Shown here: piece after piece, positions 1 through 10,000 of the stretch
How positions within the stretch are numbered: position 1 is the first letter of the stretch
How the letters are laid out: each line of letters starts with the position of its first letter
From: Paraphysomonas bandaiensis
Taxonomy: Eukaryota; Chrysophyceae
Assembly: GCA_965644295.1 (NCBI GenBank)
Contig: CBFFRP010000195.1
Span: 1 to 24,114 of the forward strand
Direction of reading: 5' to 3'
DNA: 24,114 nucleotides
The notes under the pieces: model-generated
What the model was told of the DNA's origin: nothing
The model's input: only the letters and a program-made list of their open reading frames with translations
Database searches by the model: none
Position numbers and translations under genes: made by a program

Positions 1-902
1 ACAGCATTTACATACTTCCAGTCCATAATTTGGATATGTTTCAAGGAATCTCTGAGTTCATTATAAAATGCCACGCAATTGAACACCTTGGTCTCCTGAG
101 CCACAATGAGAAGCAAATCTGAAACATCCATTTGTGCCAGCTGCGCATGTGTGATGCTGTACACATTCCGCAGATGTGCCTTCAAACTGGTTGAAAGTAC
201 CTTTTGAATTCGCACCTCAGTTTCTTCTTGCTCTTGAAACTCTAAGATGTCTTTGATCGCTTTCGCCACTTTACCCAACTTAAAGTCATTGATGCGAACA
301 TGACACCTCCTTTCCTCTCTAGTTATGGTAACTGTTTTGGCACTAGCCACCTCAGAACTTTTCTTCAAATCCCTGAATAACTTGCCCGCTTTCTTGCCCT
401 TGAAGATGTTATCCATGAGGGTAGGCACATCATTAACACCATCACCATCAACATCGGGATTCGAACCATCGTCCTCCTTGTTGCTATCTTCCTCCTGAGG
501 AATAATGCGAAACTTAGCCATGTTTTCCAGAGTGGAATACCTCGGCTGACGTTTGTGTTTCGACGTGCGTTTGGTAACCTTTTGCCGCTGATGTGAGCCC
601 ACAGAAGCCTGAGACTGACTGCTCTCACCATCCTCAACACTTTGTACTCTATCCTCCAATATTTGCATCCTGCTGCTGAGGTTAGACACTGCAGTAGCCA
701 CCTCTGTAAAAGACTGAGACATGGCACGAACTGTATCCAAAATCTCCTGGTTTGGATTGATGTTTGGAGCAGAAGACTCCTGAACGACATCCTGCACACC
801 TCCAGCAGCATCTTGTTTGGTTTCACCACTACCAGCGGCTTCCTGATCTTTCCCAGGAGTTTTCTTGCCGCCTCTCCTCGATTTACCAGTCGGAGTAGAC
901 AT
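1..902 (-). CDS. gag: Gag polyprotein of second Ty3/gypsy family (gypsy-2), partial, open at window edge
   Basis: On the minus strand an uninterrupted frame of about 300 codons starts at the ATG at 902-900 and runs off the left edge with no stop. The N-terminus is basic (MSTPTGKSRRGGKK), followed by a Ser/Gln/Asp-rich, probably coiled-coil stretch and then a folded part. The block containing ETKVFNCVAFYNELRDSL and then MDWKYV aligns by eye with KVLSKVEFIETLRYAL and LDWKSV in the gypsy-1 Gag at 5034-6410, so this is a homologous capsid-type Gag from a more distant family. Its LTR lies upstream at 1429-2434, giving the order LTR, leader, gag. Only the 5' part is present, so any zinc knuckle and the pol frames would be beyond the window. 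Gag would form the retrotransposon particle in the cytoplasm. No stop or frameshift is seen, so this copy may be young. Confidence 0.8.
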   Translation of the reverse strand, partial: MSTPTGKSRRGGKKTPGKDQEAAGSGETKQDAAGGVQDVVQESSAPNINPNQEILDTVRAMSQSFTEVATAVSNLSSRMQILEDRVQSVEDGESSQSQASVGSHQRQKVTKRTSKHKRQPRYSTLENMAKFRIIPQEEDSNKEDDGSNPDVDGDGVNDVPTLMDNIFKGKKAGKLFRDLKKSSEVASAKTVTITREERRCHVRINDFKLGKVAKAIKDILEFQEQEETEVRIQKVLSTSLKAHLRNVYSITHAQLAQMDVSDLLLIVAQETKVFNCVAFYNELRDSLKHIQIMDWKYVNA

Positions 903-1416
903 GGTTACTGAGAAGAACTTCCGCCTCAAAGACTATATCCACCAAACTTTTCCCTAACACACTGAGACAAGCAACCCTGGCAACTCCTAGAACCACTGAC
1001 CCAGAACTCAACAACACACCAAGACCCCACAAGACAAATCCCAAAGACAACCCTGCGTAAGAATCCAAAACCTCAACACTCAACACTCAACACTCAAACC
1101 CGTTGAACCCGTCGGATTTGTACAAGTGACAACAGTTAACACACAGGCGGTATCCACGGTCGATTGACTTCGAAAAGAACCGAATTTCCTCAGTCACCAC
1201 ACTGTGTATCAAACAATCACCACTGAACAAAGAGCCTAGAGAACAACTACTGACAACTCACACCCAGAGAACAACAGACAACCAACGACAACAGGCAACC
1301 GAAGGCAACAGACAACAAGCCCAGAGAATCAAGCCCAAAGAAGCGTGTCGCAGTTAGTTTCTTATAAGAGTGTGAAACAACAGCGCAAAGACAGAAATTT
1401 CTGTACGAGCAGTAAA
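903..1416 (-). other. Untranslated leader of gypsy-2 between primer site and gag
   Basis: About 510 bp separate the LTR-adjacent palindrome from the gag ATG, against 66 bp in gypsy-1. The plus strand is CA-rich with CAACA-type repeats, including four near-tandem AACACTC units around 1073-1097. Short frames in this stretch do not look like proteins. I see no RNA gene here. Confidence 0.5.
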
Positions 1417-1429
1417 GTAAATATTTACT
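1416..1429 (-). promoter_or_regulatory. Palindromic putative primer-binding site of gypsy-2
   Basis: AGTAAATATTTACT is a perfect 14-bp palindrome that begins exactly where the gypsy-2 LTR similarity ends (LTR end read on the minus strand as GTTATA). It occupies the position of a retrotransposon primer-binding site and parallels AGTAAATTTACT in gypsy-1 and gypsy-3. It does not begin with TGG, the complement of a tRNA CCA end. The primer-site role is inferred from position. Confidence 0.5.
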
Positions 1430-2434
1430 ATAACAACACCCGGTTTGATAACCAGGGTGTTGGCTCGTAAACAATAAAACTACAATAACACCTACACTGA
1501 ACCAACAAAGAACAGTAATAACGGTGTTATTATTAAAACACTTTTCTAAGTCTAGACCTAAACTTAGTTAGTGACTCCCGCAAAGAGCCACCGCGCAATG
1601 GTATACCGCCGGCACCCAAGATCACTAGCACCAAGCTTTGGTCTAACTTAAAACAAGTGATAAACACCATAGAAGCATATATGCACACACACACACTCCT
1701 AACATGGTACAACACACGTGGTGTCATCACACCACCACAGGTTGCGTAACTCTTCAATCAAAACTGAAAAATACACAGCAACCTGATAGGGAGTGACTCA
1801 CCAGCATATGCCGAGAGTACACCGTATACTACGTATCTATACCCTACCAGAGACTGAAAACCCCATAATCCAGGAAATACATAAATACAGTACGTATAGT
1901 ACGTATAGTACGCACACCACATTTGCAATCGAACCCCAATAAGCCTTGCATAAACACTCGTGCACCTCAAGTGAACAATAGCGACTTCCCTCTTATGATG
2001 GTCACATGTACTTGCCCCCCTATAGGGTAGTATGGGTAATACATGTATGTATGTATATGGAAGTATATACTGCAACTGCTATACAGGAATACGGGCCCAC
2101 ATAACTTTGATATAAATTTGCAGCAGGTTTCACATCGACCGAAGTCACCAGCAGCAGATCATAGTCGTACATCATCATCAGCAGATAAAAATTGGACATG
2201 ATACCCGAACGTTGGCTCAATATGTAGGTACACTGTGGTACATTACCAATGTCCAAATGGTGTTGCATAATATGTATCCTGAACACAATGAAGGTCCTAA
2301 AGCAATATATAGGGTCCTGATATAGGGTCCTAAACCAACATAGGGTCCTAAAAGTCAATGTAACCATGCATGTGACTCAATAGCGTGATACTATAGCCAC
2401 GTAGATAGGGCATGGGAAATGCCACGTGGTCACA
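1429..2434 (-). repeat. gypsy-2 LTR, copy 1 (5' LTR of the gag at 1-902)
   Basis: On the minus strand this starts TGTGACCACGTGGCATTTCC and ends GTTATA. It is a diverged copy of 2518-3605 and 17929-18945: shared blocks include the CCACGTGG...CTACGTGG start, repeated AGGACCCTATA-type motifs, TACCCTATAGGGGGGCAAG, and GGTTATCAAACCGGGT near the end. Near its end ACACCC-GGTT and AACC-GGGTGT can pair as a stem with one bulged T. Boundaries come from where similarity between copies stops. Because gag follows in the same orientation, this is best read as a 5' LTR. Confidence 0.65.
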
Positions 2435-2463
2435 CATTGACATGTGTGCGACCATGGATTTCT

Positions 2464-2464
<1 letters not shown>

Positions 2465-2502
<38 letters not shown>

Positions 2503-2515
2503 GCGGGGGGGGGGG
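2465..2515. repeat. A37 tract followed by CGC and a G11 tract between head-to-head LTRs
   Basis: An uninterrupted run of 37 A (2465-2501) is followed by CGC and 11 G (2505-2515), inside an 83-bp spacer between two divergently oriented gypsy-2 LTRs. The G run abuts the start of LTR copy 2 and could be an expanded polypurine tract. The lengths are vulnerable to sequencing error. Frames through it are low-complexity artefacts. Confidence 0.8.
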
Positions 2516-2517
2516 CG

Positions 2518-3605
2518 TGTCACCGCATGGCATTTCCAGCGGCTTATAGTACGGCAATACATCCACACTCTTATGGATCTCATGCCTTCTAAAGCAAAAG
2601 CTAAATATTCTAGCTGGCAAGCCGATATGATGTCATCACTAGCACAGCCAACAAACCATACACATAATTACCTATATCAAAAGAACATTATATCATCAGG
2701 ACCCTATACCATGTCTAGGATGCATATTCTATGTTATACTCATTAAGATGGGGTAATGAGCTAAGATGTACCTACACACGGAATCAACGTTCAGGTGTGA
2801 TGTCCATTTTATCTGTTGATGATGATGTACACTATGATCTGCTGATGGTGACTTCACGCAATATGTGAAATCTGCCACAAATTTATAATAAAGTTATGTG
2901 GGTCAGTATTCCAGTGTAGCAGTTGCAGTGTATACTTCCATAGGAATACGTACTGGCATTTCCCATACTACCCTATAGGGGGGCAAGTACATATCACATC
3001 AAGGGAGAATGGATATTATATACTCGAGAATGGATATTATATACTCGAGGTGCACGAGTGTTCATACCAGACTCAGTGGGGAATTAATTGTGATGTGCAA
3101 TACCTGGTATGCAGGGTTGTATTCACGTATAACCTGGATATTAGGGGTTTTGGGTTCTTGAATGCTAAAATACACCAAAGTGGCGGTATACTGTTTTTGT
3201 ATGGGTATTTAGGAAGACGTAGGATATGGTGTACTATTAGTATGCGGTTATACGTTGCTCTTAGGTTGCTGTGTGTATTCAGTTTATAGAATAAACACGT
3301 TTCTGTGGGTGGTTGTGACGTTGCAGGGTGTTGTGATGTTGTTGAGGAGTAGGAGTGGGTGTAACATGTATGCTATGGTGTTATGCACTTGTTTAGGCTT
3401 AACCGAAGTGCTTGGTGCCAACGATCTTGTTGCACTGGCGGTGTTACCTGCGTGGTGATTTCTGGCGGAAATCATTAACTAGGCATTAGGTTATTGCTTA
3501 GAGTAGTCAAGGCTTTAATAATACATTGTTCTTACACCTGCGTGTTTGTGTGGTATACCTGTACTGCGAGCCGTGATTCTGGTTATCAAACCGGGTTGCG
3601 TCATA
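2518..3605 (+). repeat. gypsy-2 LTR, copy 2
   Basis: Starts TGTCACCGCATGGCATTTCC and ends GCGTCATA. From about 2684 to the end it matches 18025-18945 closely along its length, with small indels such as a doubled 24-bp unit (GGATATTATATACTCGAGAAT type) near 3010-3050. The first ~165 bp differ from copy 3, as if a segment had been replaced. No target duplication is visible around it. It may be a 3' LTR, since a G11 purine tract sits just before it, or a solo LTR. Confidence 0.65.
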
Positions 3606-3855
3606 GCTTGGAATGACGCTTTATTGGCTGATACAAGTATTACTTCTATTTATCCCAGATATGTATTCCTATTTCTTTTCTCTAGCTGGAGGGAGAAGGG
3701 GTAGTGTCACGCATACCTGTAGTTACTGTTATACGTGGAGTTATACTGTGTTATACTGCGGTACTCTAGGTAGCATGCTGTTGTACTTTCATTTTCAGTT
3801 TATTTAGTATACATTGCGGTTACTGTATTCTTGAAGGGATATAAGTCCCGTATAT
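3606..3855. other. Unassigned 250 bp between gypsy-2 LTR copy 2 and gypsy-1
   Basis: No convincing gene. A 64-codon frame is present but lacks any recognisable motif. With 11638 onward it forms the pre-insertion site of gypsy-1. Confidence 0.4.
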
Positions 3856-3859
3856 GTAC
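3856..3859. repeat. Target-site duplication GTAC, left copy
   Basis: GTAC directly precedes the 5' LTR and is repeated at 11634-11637 directly after the 3' LTR. A 4-bp duplication fits a retroviral-type integrase and confirms both ends of gypsy-1. Confidence 0.85.
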
Positions 3860-4967
3860 TGTAAAGCCGTGGGCTTTTTATAACACCCTTGTCTCATGTT
3901 TAATGATATAATATTATGATAATGACACTGAATAATATAATTCCAATACAACTATGATATTCATTTAAGGCATGTAGCTGGTTTAATATAGGAAACGAAT
4001 GTAGTAAATGTTTATTATTATATTATGAGAGAACTGTGAGGAAGAAGAGTACTAGGACTTGCCCTCGAGCACACAATTTCGGTTTTGAGCAATGGATTTC
4101 TACTCACTGGTATACACCTATATTCATATGGTAGTCGGTGTCGGTGTTATAGCGATTTAAGTAGCTCGTTGGACTCAGCTATACGACTATTTGCTGTTAT
4201 CACACTCCATCAATTTTCTCCGGAAGGTGCACAAATTGGAAAGGGGCCTTAGGCATATGGCGAGAGGACGGTATGGGTGATATATGATACAGATATGAAG
4301 GTGTAACTTTCGTTGGGAATGTTAATCGAAATCGATATGTGTTAATGCATTTAACGTTTGGAATGAGATTGAGTTTATCATGAAATGAGCTGGCGAATTT
4401 TTAGTGACTCGAAAACTAGTTTTTTTTTTGGGGGGACTCTATAATTGGTGATTTCTTGCAAGACTCGGGAATTGGTTGTTTTTGGGGTCTTTGTAGCTCA
4501 GAAATCGGAGATTTTACAGTAAGATTCCAAAACCGGTGGTTTTGGGGTTTTCGGTCCAGAAATCGGGGATTTTGGTTTTTCCGGGACCAGTAAACTGGCG
4601 GTTTTCTGTGAGGACGTTTTCTAGGCTTATTTCAGTTCGCATTTTGTGTACAATGGACATGGGACATGAACTGTATTCAGTGTACTGCATGTATGGTCAT
4701 ATTTATTGAACGGTGCTGGTTGTTTGCTTGACATGTGTACTATGGGGGTCTTAGACTAGGAATCTGTCTTCTCACTTCTTTTTTATCTAACTAATCATAG
4801 CTAAGTTAATTGATCTACCTTTTGGGAGCTTAAGGTTGCGAGATACTTGGGAGCTTGTATTGCTGGCTGTGATAAGTTAAATAAGCATTCTGTTTTGTTG
4901 TTTCGATAAACAACCATTTCACATATCTTTTCAGTGATCTTAGGTTGCAAGACCTGAGTTGTTTACA
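3860..4967 (+). repeat. gypsy-1 5' LTR (1108 bp)
   Basis: Bounded by TGTAAAGCCGTGGGC and GTTGTTTACA. It carries a TATA-like TTTTTATAAC near the start. From about 4405 to 4610 there are degenerate 40-60 bp repeats built on a CAGAAATCGGGGATTTT theme. The same sequence recurs at 10468-11633 and, diverged and inverted, at 20364-21572. Confidence 0.93.
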
Positions 4968-4978
4968 GTAAATTTACT
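4967..4978 (+). promoter_or_regulatory. Palindromic putative primer-binding site of gypsy-1
   Basis: AGTAAATTTACT is a perfect 12-bp palindrome starting at the last base of the 5' LTR. The whole 66-bp leader up to the gag ATG at 5034 contains no TGG, so a normal tRNA 3' end has no obvious match. Gypsy-3 keeps the palindrome at 20353-20364, and gypsy-2 has a variant at 1416-1429. The priming role is inferred from position. Confidence 0.55.
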
Positions 4979-5033
4979 CACGATAAAATCACATAAGTGA
5001 AGAATAGTTTTAAGGAAATAGATTTTTTAAATT

Positions 5034-6410
5034 ATGTCTGATTCGAGCAGTCCCATTGTCTCTTCCGAAATGGATGAAATCAAAGGAATGTTGAGAGTAA
5101 TCGCTAATGAGTTAGGAGAGGTTGCGAAGTTGTGTGCAACGACCGCTGGTAGGGTGGACCACCTTGAGACAAGGGTTGCCATAGGAGAGGGACAGTTTCT
5201 GGATGAGCTGGCAGCGGTTCAGCAGGAGGTCAATGATAGTGTCGGTGCCAGACGAGAGGAGCAGGATGATGAATCTGCTGAAGATCCGAAACAGAAAAAG
5301 AAGGAAAGGCGAACTTCTGTGTTTATTAGGGAAGCGCAAGGCTCGGATGACATAGAGGTTAGGAAACAGGTCGTTATCAATGTTGAAAAACCGCCACATA
5401 AGCATATTTTTCTGGATTCGATGGAGCTCAGCGATTTTACAAAGTTTATCATCCAATGGTTTGAATACGAACAGATCAATGGGATTAAACTTGAGCCAGC
5501 CCAGATAGTTAGCAGGCGTGTTCGGAACCTGCTTATGTTCAACAATAGCTTGACGGATAAAATGTTTGTTAAGCTGAGTGCTCAAAAGTTTTGTGAACTG
5601 ATGGCTAAGGAGACCAAGGTGTTGTCTAAAGTGGAGTTCATTGAGACTTTGCGATACGCGCTGAGATATTTTAAGCCACTGGATTGGAAATCAGTGCGGC
5701 CGAATACACATGAGCTGTTTTTTCAAGAGATTTTGAAGCGAAAGAGTATTTTTATGCGTACGTTTACTATCATGATGGAGGCAAATAGTACTAAGTGTCC
5801 GCCGGTTGGAGGAAAAGAGTTTGGATCTGCTCAAGTATTTTTGGAGTTGATCGACGAGTCTTACAACAAACGAATTCTGGCGGAGATTCCAAGAGTGACG
5901 GATACTAATTATGGTAATGTTGAAGAGTTTCTGGATACATACGTTTCCAAGGCGAGTGAGCATTATGAGGCGTCCAAGAACATTAGATTGGTGCCTTATG
6001 AAGGGTCCGATTTCAGTAGGAAGCAAATTCAAAGGAGTTCGAGGAATCGGGACAATGGATACGTTGCAAAGGAGAAACCGAAATCTTTAAACAACGTGCA
6101 GTTTGCGGACCGAGTTGAGGATGATTTCTACAGTGATTTAGATGACAAGGAGGTTGACCCGATAGTTGTGGTCAAGGATGACGGGATGTCAGATGATGAT
6201 TTCGAGAATGAGGTTGAGGAGATGTTGCTCGGCGAACCAGAGTCTGATAAGGAAGCTATAGAACAGGTGATGAACCTGGAGAAGACTGTTAATCCAACCC
6301 GTGGTTGTGTTGCGTATGCGTTGTATGGGAACTGCTACAAAGGGAAGGAGTGTAAGCATGTCCAGGGTCATAATGGAGCAGTTGCAACGGAAACCCGGAA
6401 ATGGATATGA
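5034..6410 (+). CDS. gag: Gag polyprotein of gypsy-1 (458 aa)
   Basis: First ATG after the leader, in frame with a long acidic N-terminus (about residues 1-110, heptad-like, probably coiled coil). A conserved helical capsid-type core follows (about residues 120-330), then an acidic linker (about 340-420). Near the C-terminus is a zinc-knuckle-like CVAYALYGNC-YKGKEC-KH with spacing C-X8-C-X5-C-X1-H, closer to a CCCH finger than to the usual CCHC knuckle. Gag should assemble the particle and bind the element RNA. The frame ends in a double stop (TGATGA, 6408-6413). The gag stop overlaps an ATG in the protease frame (ATGA at 6407-6410). The core is almost identical to the Gag at 18953-20295, while the N-terminal third is much more diverged. 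Confidence 0.88.
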   Translation: MSDSSSPIVSSEMDEIKGMLRVIANELGEVAKLCATTAGRVDHLETRVAIGEGQFLDELAAVQQEVNDSVGARREEQDDESAEDPKQKKKERRTSVFIREAQGSDDIEVRKQVVINVEKPPHKHIFLDSMELSDFTKFIIQWFEYEQINGIKLEPAQIVSRRVRNLLMFNNSLTDKMFVKLSAQKFCELMAKETKVLSKVEFIETLRYALRYFKPLDWKSVRPNTHELFFQEILKRKSIFMRTFTIMMEANSTKCPPVGGKEFGSAQVFLELIDESYNKRILAEIPRVTDTNYGNVEEFLDTYVSKASEHYEASKNIRLVPYEGSDFSRKQIQRSSRNRDNGYVAKEKPKSLNNVQFADRVEDDFYSDLDDKEVDPIVVVKDDGMSDDDFENEVEEMLLGEPESDKEAIEQVMNLEKTVNPTRGCVAYALYGNCYKGKECKHVQGHNGAVATETRKWI

Positions 6411-6493
6411 TGAAGAAGCTGTCTCAGATGATGGCAGATGATTCCAAAGGGCCGCGAAAGATTTTGCCGAGGCCTGGTGGAGTGACTTGACAA

Positions 6494-7096
6494 ATGTGCG
6501 AGGCTAATGGTTCACAGGATCACGAAGAAATATTGTACGGTTTGAATGATCCTGAGACTGTTAGTCGAGTTTTCCTCAGAAATTTGATGAATGTCTGTAA
6601 TACGCGAGAACGAAAAGACTTGACATTGGCTCATTCTGGGGGAAGCATTGTATGTGATGATAACTATATAATATCTGTGCGTGGAATATTGTTCGACACT
6701 GGAGCCCTAACATCTAACTTCATCTCCAAGGATTTGTTTGAGACGTTTGGAAATCATGTGTGTGAAAACAAAGTCATAAAAAAAGAAACAGTTATAGGAT
6801 TTGCCGATAAAACGTCGAGAATGAAGTGTAGTTTTGTAGTGAAATTAAAATTGAGGTTTGAAAGAGAAGACTCCAAGGGAGAGTTCGTGTTATATGAAGG
6901 GGATTTCATTGTTGCTGATATGGGTAGCAACGATATTATCATTGGACTTCCGGCTATCGTTAAGGATCTATGGGATTATTTTCTATTTATGCTTAAAGGA
7001 AGGACTATTGAACGAGTTGAATCAGAAGTAAGTTTTATTAAAAGGCGTGAGGAAGATGTTACCGAGGATGATTTATTTGTTGTTGAATGCGGTTGA
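6494..7096 (+). CDS. Retropepsin-type aspartic protease of gypsy-1 (200 aa as an isolated frame)
   Basis: Contains the retropepsin signature: GILFDTGALTSNF with active-site DTG at residues 68-70, and a second hydrophobic motif SNDIIIGLPAI near residue 148. It would cleave Gag and Pol inside the particle. The frame is -1 relative to gag and is open from 6374 across the gag stop, except for one TGA at 6488-6490. The ATG at 6494 follows that TGA, so the listed start may be only the first after a mutation. The 3' end overlaps the pol frame by about 60 bp, and reaching pol needs a +1 shift. Function is clear from the motif. How it is translated is not. Confidence 0.8.
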   Translation: MCEANGSQDHEEILYGLNDPETVSRVFLRNLMNVCNTRERKDLTLAHSGGSIVCDDNYIISVRGILFDTGALTSNFISKDLFETFGNHVCENKVIKKETVIGFADKTSRMKCSFVVKLKLRFEREDSKGEFVLYEGDFIVADMGSNDIIIGLPAIVKDLWDYFLFMLKGRTIERVESEVSFIKRREEDVTEDDLFVVECG

Positions 7097-10000
7097 AGAA
7101 TTATTGCAGCCGTGGTGTGACAGTAGTAGGGAGGTAGCACCTGAAGAATTGGATGTTCCGGATCCTTCGCAGTTCGGATTTGCCTCAAGTTTTCTTGGAA
7201 AGACTAGAGAGGAAGCTTTGAGCGAGTTCGAGGATATGTTTGGTGAGCACGTGTCCCCAGAGTTCTCAGCAGCGCGACCGGTGCTGGAGTTATTGAGGAC
7301 TAAGGGAGTAGAGGTATTTGTTCCAGAGCGGTGGGAAGGTATAAAAGGAGTGGATCCGTTGAACATCAAGTTCGCTGAGAATTTGCCTCCTAGGATCAAG
7401 CCGAAGGCAAGACCCGTAAATCCTAGATTATATGAGGATGCGGAGAAGGAGTTCAGGAGACTGTGTGGTTACATCTATGTTCCTAGTAGGTCGCCATGGG
7501 CTTCTTGTTTGGTGATCGCGCCAAAAGCCACGAAACCTTTTATTAGGATTTGTGGGGATTATGTGCAAATCAACAAGTACATTCCAAGTCCACACTATAC
7601 AGTTCCTAATGTAAGACATGAGTTGGATCGTATTATTGGCTATAAGATATTTATGGACATTGACCTCACGAATGCGTTCCATCAGATCAGGTTGCATGAG
7701 AACACATCTGAAAAATTGTCAGTTCAAACACCGTGGGGCCAATTTCAGCCTTTATTCCTTCCGGAGGGAGTGTCTCCAGGGATTAGTGTGTTGCAAGAAG
7801 CGGTAGTCAAATTGTTTGGAGATCTGGAATGGGCGCTGTGTATATTTGATAATGTTCTGTTATTGGCACATGATTTTGATGATGCGTATAAGAAGCTGGA
7901 GATTTTCCTGGATAGATGCATTGAACATGGAGTTGTGTTGAAATTTGCAAAGACCTGGTTAGGATTTAGGGAGATCAAGTTTTTTGGCTATTTGGTAAGG
8001 CACAATAGTTTCGAGCTCACGGACGATAGGAAAGAAGCTTTATTGAAGATTCCTTTTCCAGAGAATGGAAATAGATGTAAGAAGATTAGATCTTTGTTGG
8101 GTATGGGAGTATTCTTTGCTCCATTTGTTCAGAATTACTCAGATTTGGTTAAACATCTTACGGATATGACTAAGAGTAGTTTTAATTGGGAAGAAACGAC
8201 ATGGCAGCATGATTATAGGCAAGAGTTTGAAAAATATAAGAGTGGTTTGCAACAGTCTTGTGCTTTGTTTTATCCGAATTATGATCTTGAGTGGACACTT
8301 AGGACAGATGCCAGTGACTATGGAGTGGCAGGCATTCTTTTCCAGACTGTTGAGGGAACTGGGTCTAGTCCGATTCAACAGCAAACTATTGCTATCTGTT
8401 CCAAGAAATTGTCAGAGCAAGCTTTGAAGTGGTGTACTATTGAGAAGGAGGGTTTTGGTATATTCTATTCAGTCAAGAAATTTTCGTTTTATCTGAGAGG
8501 AAAGAAATTTACAATCGAGACGGACCACAACAACCTTGTGTGGATGGAGGCATCAGAAGTTGCGAAGATAATTCGATGGAGAATTTATTTGCAGGATTTT
8601 GACTTTTTGATTCGTCATATCCCAGGGAAGAACAATGTGGTTGCGGATCGCTTGTCAAGATTGCTGTATTTGTCCGGATTTGTGGACGAAAGTGACGATT
8701 TCGACTCAGATGAAGTGAACTTCGTGACACTGCATAACATCTTTGAAAAAGACGATTTTGAGGACGACGTTCAAGAGATCGCGCCGCCTACGGAGGTACA
8801 GAGGATAGATTATTACCAGGCTATCAAAGAGGTTCACAACGCGCAAGCAGGACACTGGGGTGCGAAAGAGACGTGGAAACGTCTGTGTAGGCAATTTCCG
8901 GGACACGGCGTGCCTTTCAAGGTGGTTGCAGACTTCGTGGACGAATGTATCAACTGTCAGAAGAATAGGCGAGAGCTGAAGCAGCGATTGATTCCTATCA
9001 CTAGACATTTAAAACCGCCTCATTCAAGGAGTGCACTGGGAATTGACGCGGTTGCTATTACACCTGTTTCTAAATCTGGTTACACGCATATTGTGGTCAT
9101 GGTTAATTTGTTTACGAAATTGGTGTACCTATATGCGGTGAAAGGAATGACAGCTATCAATTTGGCTACAGCAGTGTGGAAGTGCTGGTGTACATATGGG
9201 CTCACGGATATGATTATATCAGATATGGGTCCGGATCTCAAATCAGAACTTTTCGCAGAACTGGTTAAGTTGTCAGGACTTCGTCATGTTTTTAGTATTG
9301 CCAACAGGCACGTCAACGGATGTGAGCGTATTATTAAGGAAGTGGTTCGTCACATCCGGGCTATTTGTTTTGATAAGAGAATCGAAGCTGATGCTGTTTT
9401 AGAGGACGAACTGTTACTTGCTACTATCATGTTCATTCTGAATACCCATGAGAGTAGTGAGACGGGGTATTCTGCATTCGAACTGACGTTTGGGTCCCAG
9501 GATTCTATCTATAAGAATCTTTTGGCTGCCCAAGGGAGAGACAATGATCCGTCTCATCAGCTGTTGAAAAGGCTGAACGATTACTTAGCTCTTGTTCGTC
9601 AGATATCAGCAGACTACCAGAAGTCTCTAGTCGATAAACGAGCGGAAGCGGGTTTGGATCCTGCCAAACAAAACCAGTATTGTCCAGGCGATTTTGTTAT
9701 GTTCGACGCTGGTGCTAAACCACATCCGAAATTATCCTCGAGGATGAAGGGTCCTTTCGAAGTGGTACGGCAATACAAGAATGATGTTCAAATTCGAAAT
9801 CTTCTTACCGGGGGAATTCGGGAATACTCTGTCTCTGATCTTGAGCCATTTTTCGGAGATAAGGAATCCGCTATCGAAGCGGCAATGCGAGACCATGAGC
9901 AATTTAAGGTGGAGGAGATTCTTTCATATACGGGAGATTCACGAACTAAATCTACGATGGTCTTCAAGGTGAAGTATGCGGACGGCGATATCTTGGACAT

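Noticed and set aside
365-829. 154-codon minus-strand frame
   Set aside because: It is the +1 shadow of the real gag frame at 1-902, which has the motifs shared with the other Gags.
2348-2746. Frames with poly-Lys or poly-Phe runs
   Set aside because: They only translate the A37/G11 tract between LTRs.
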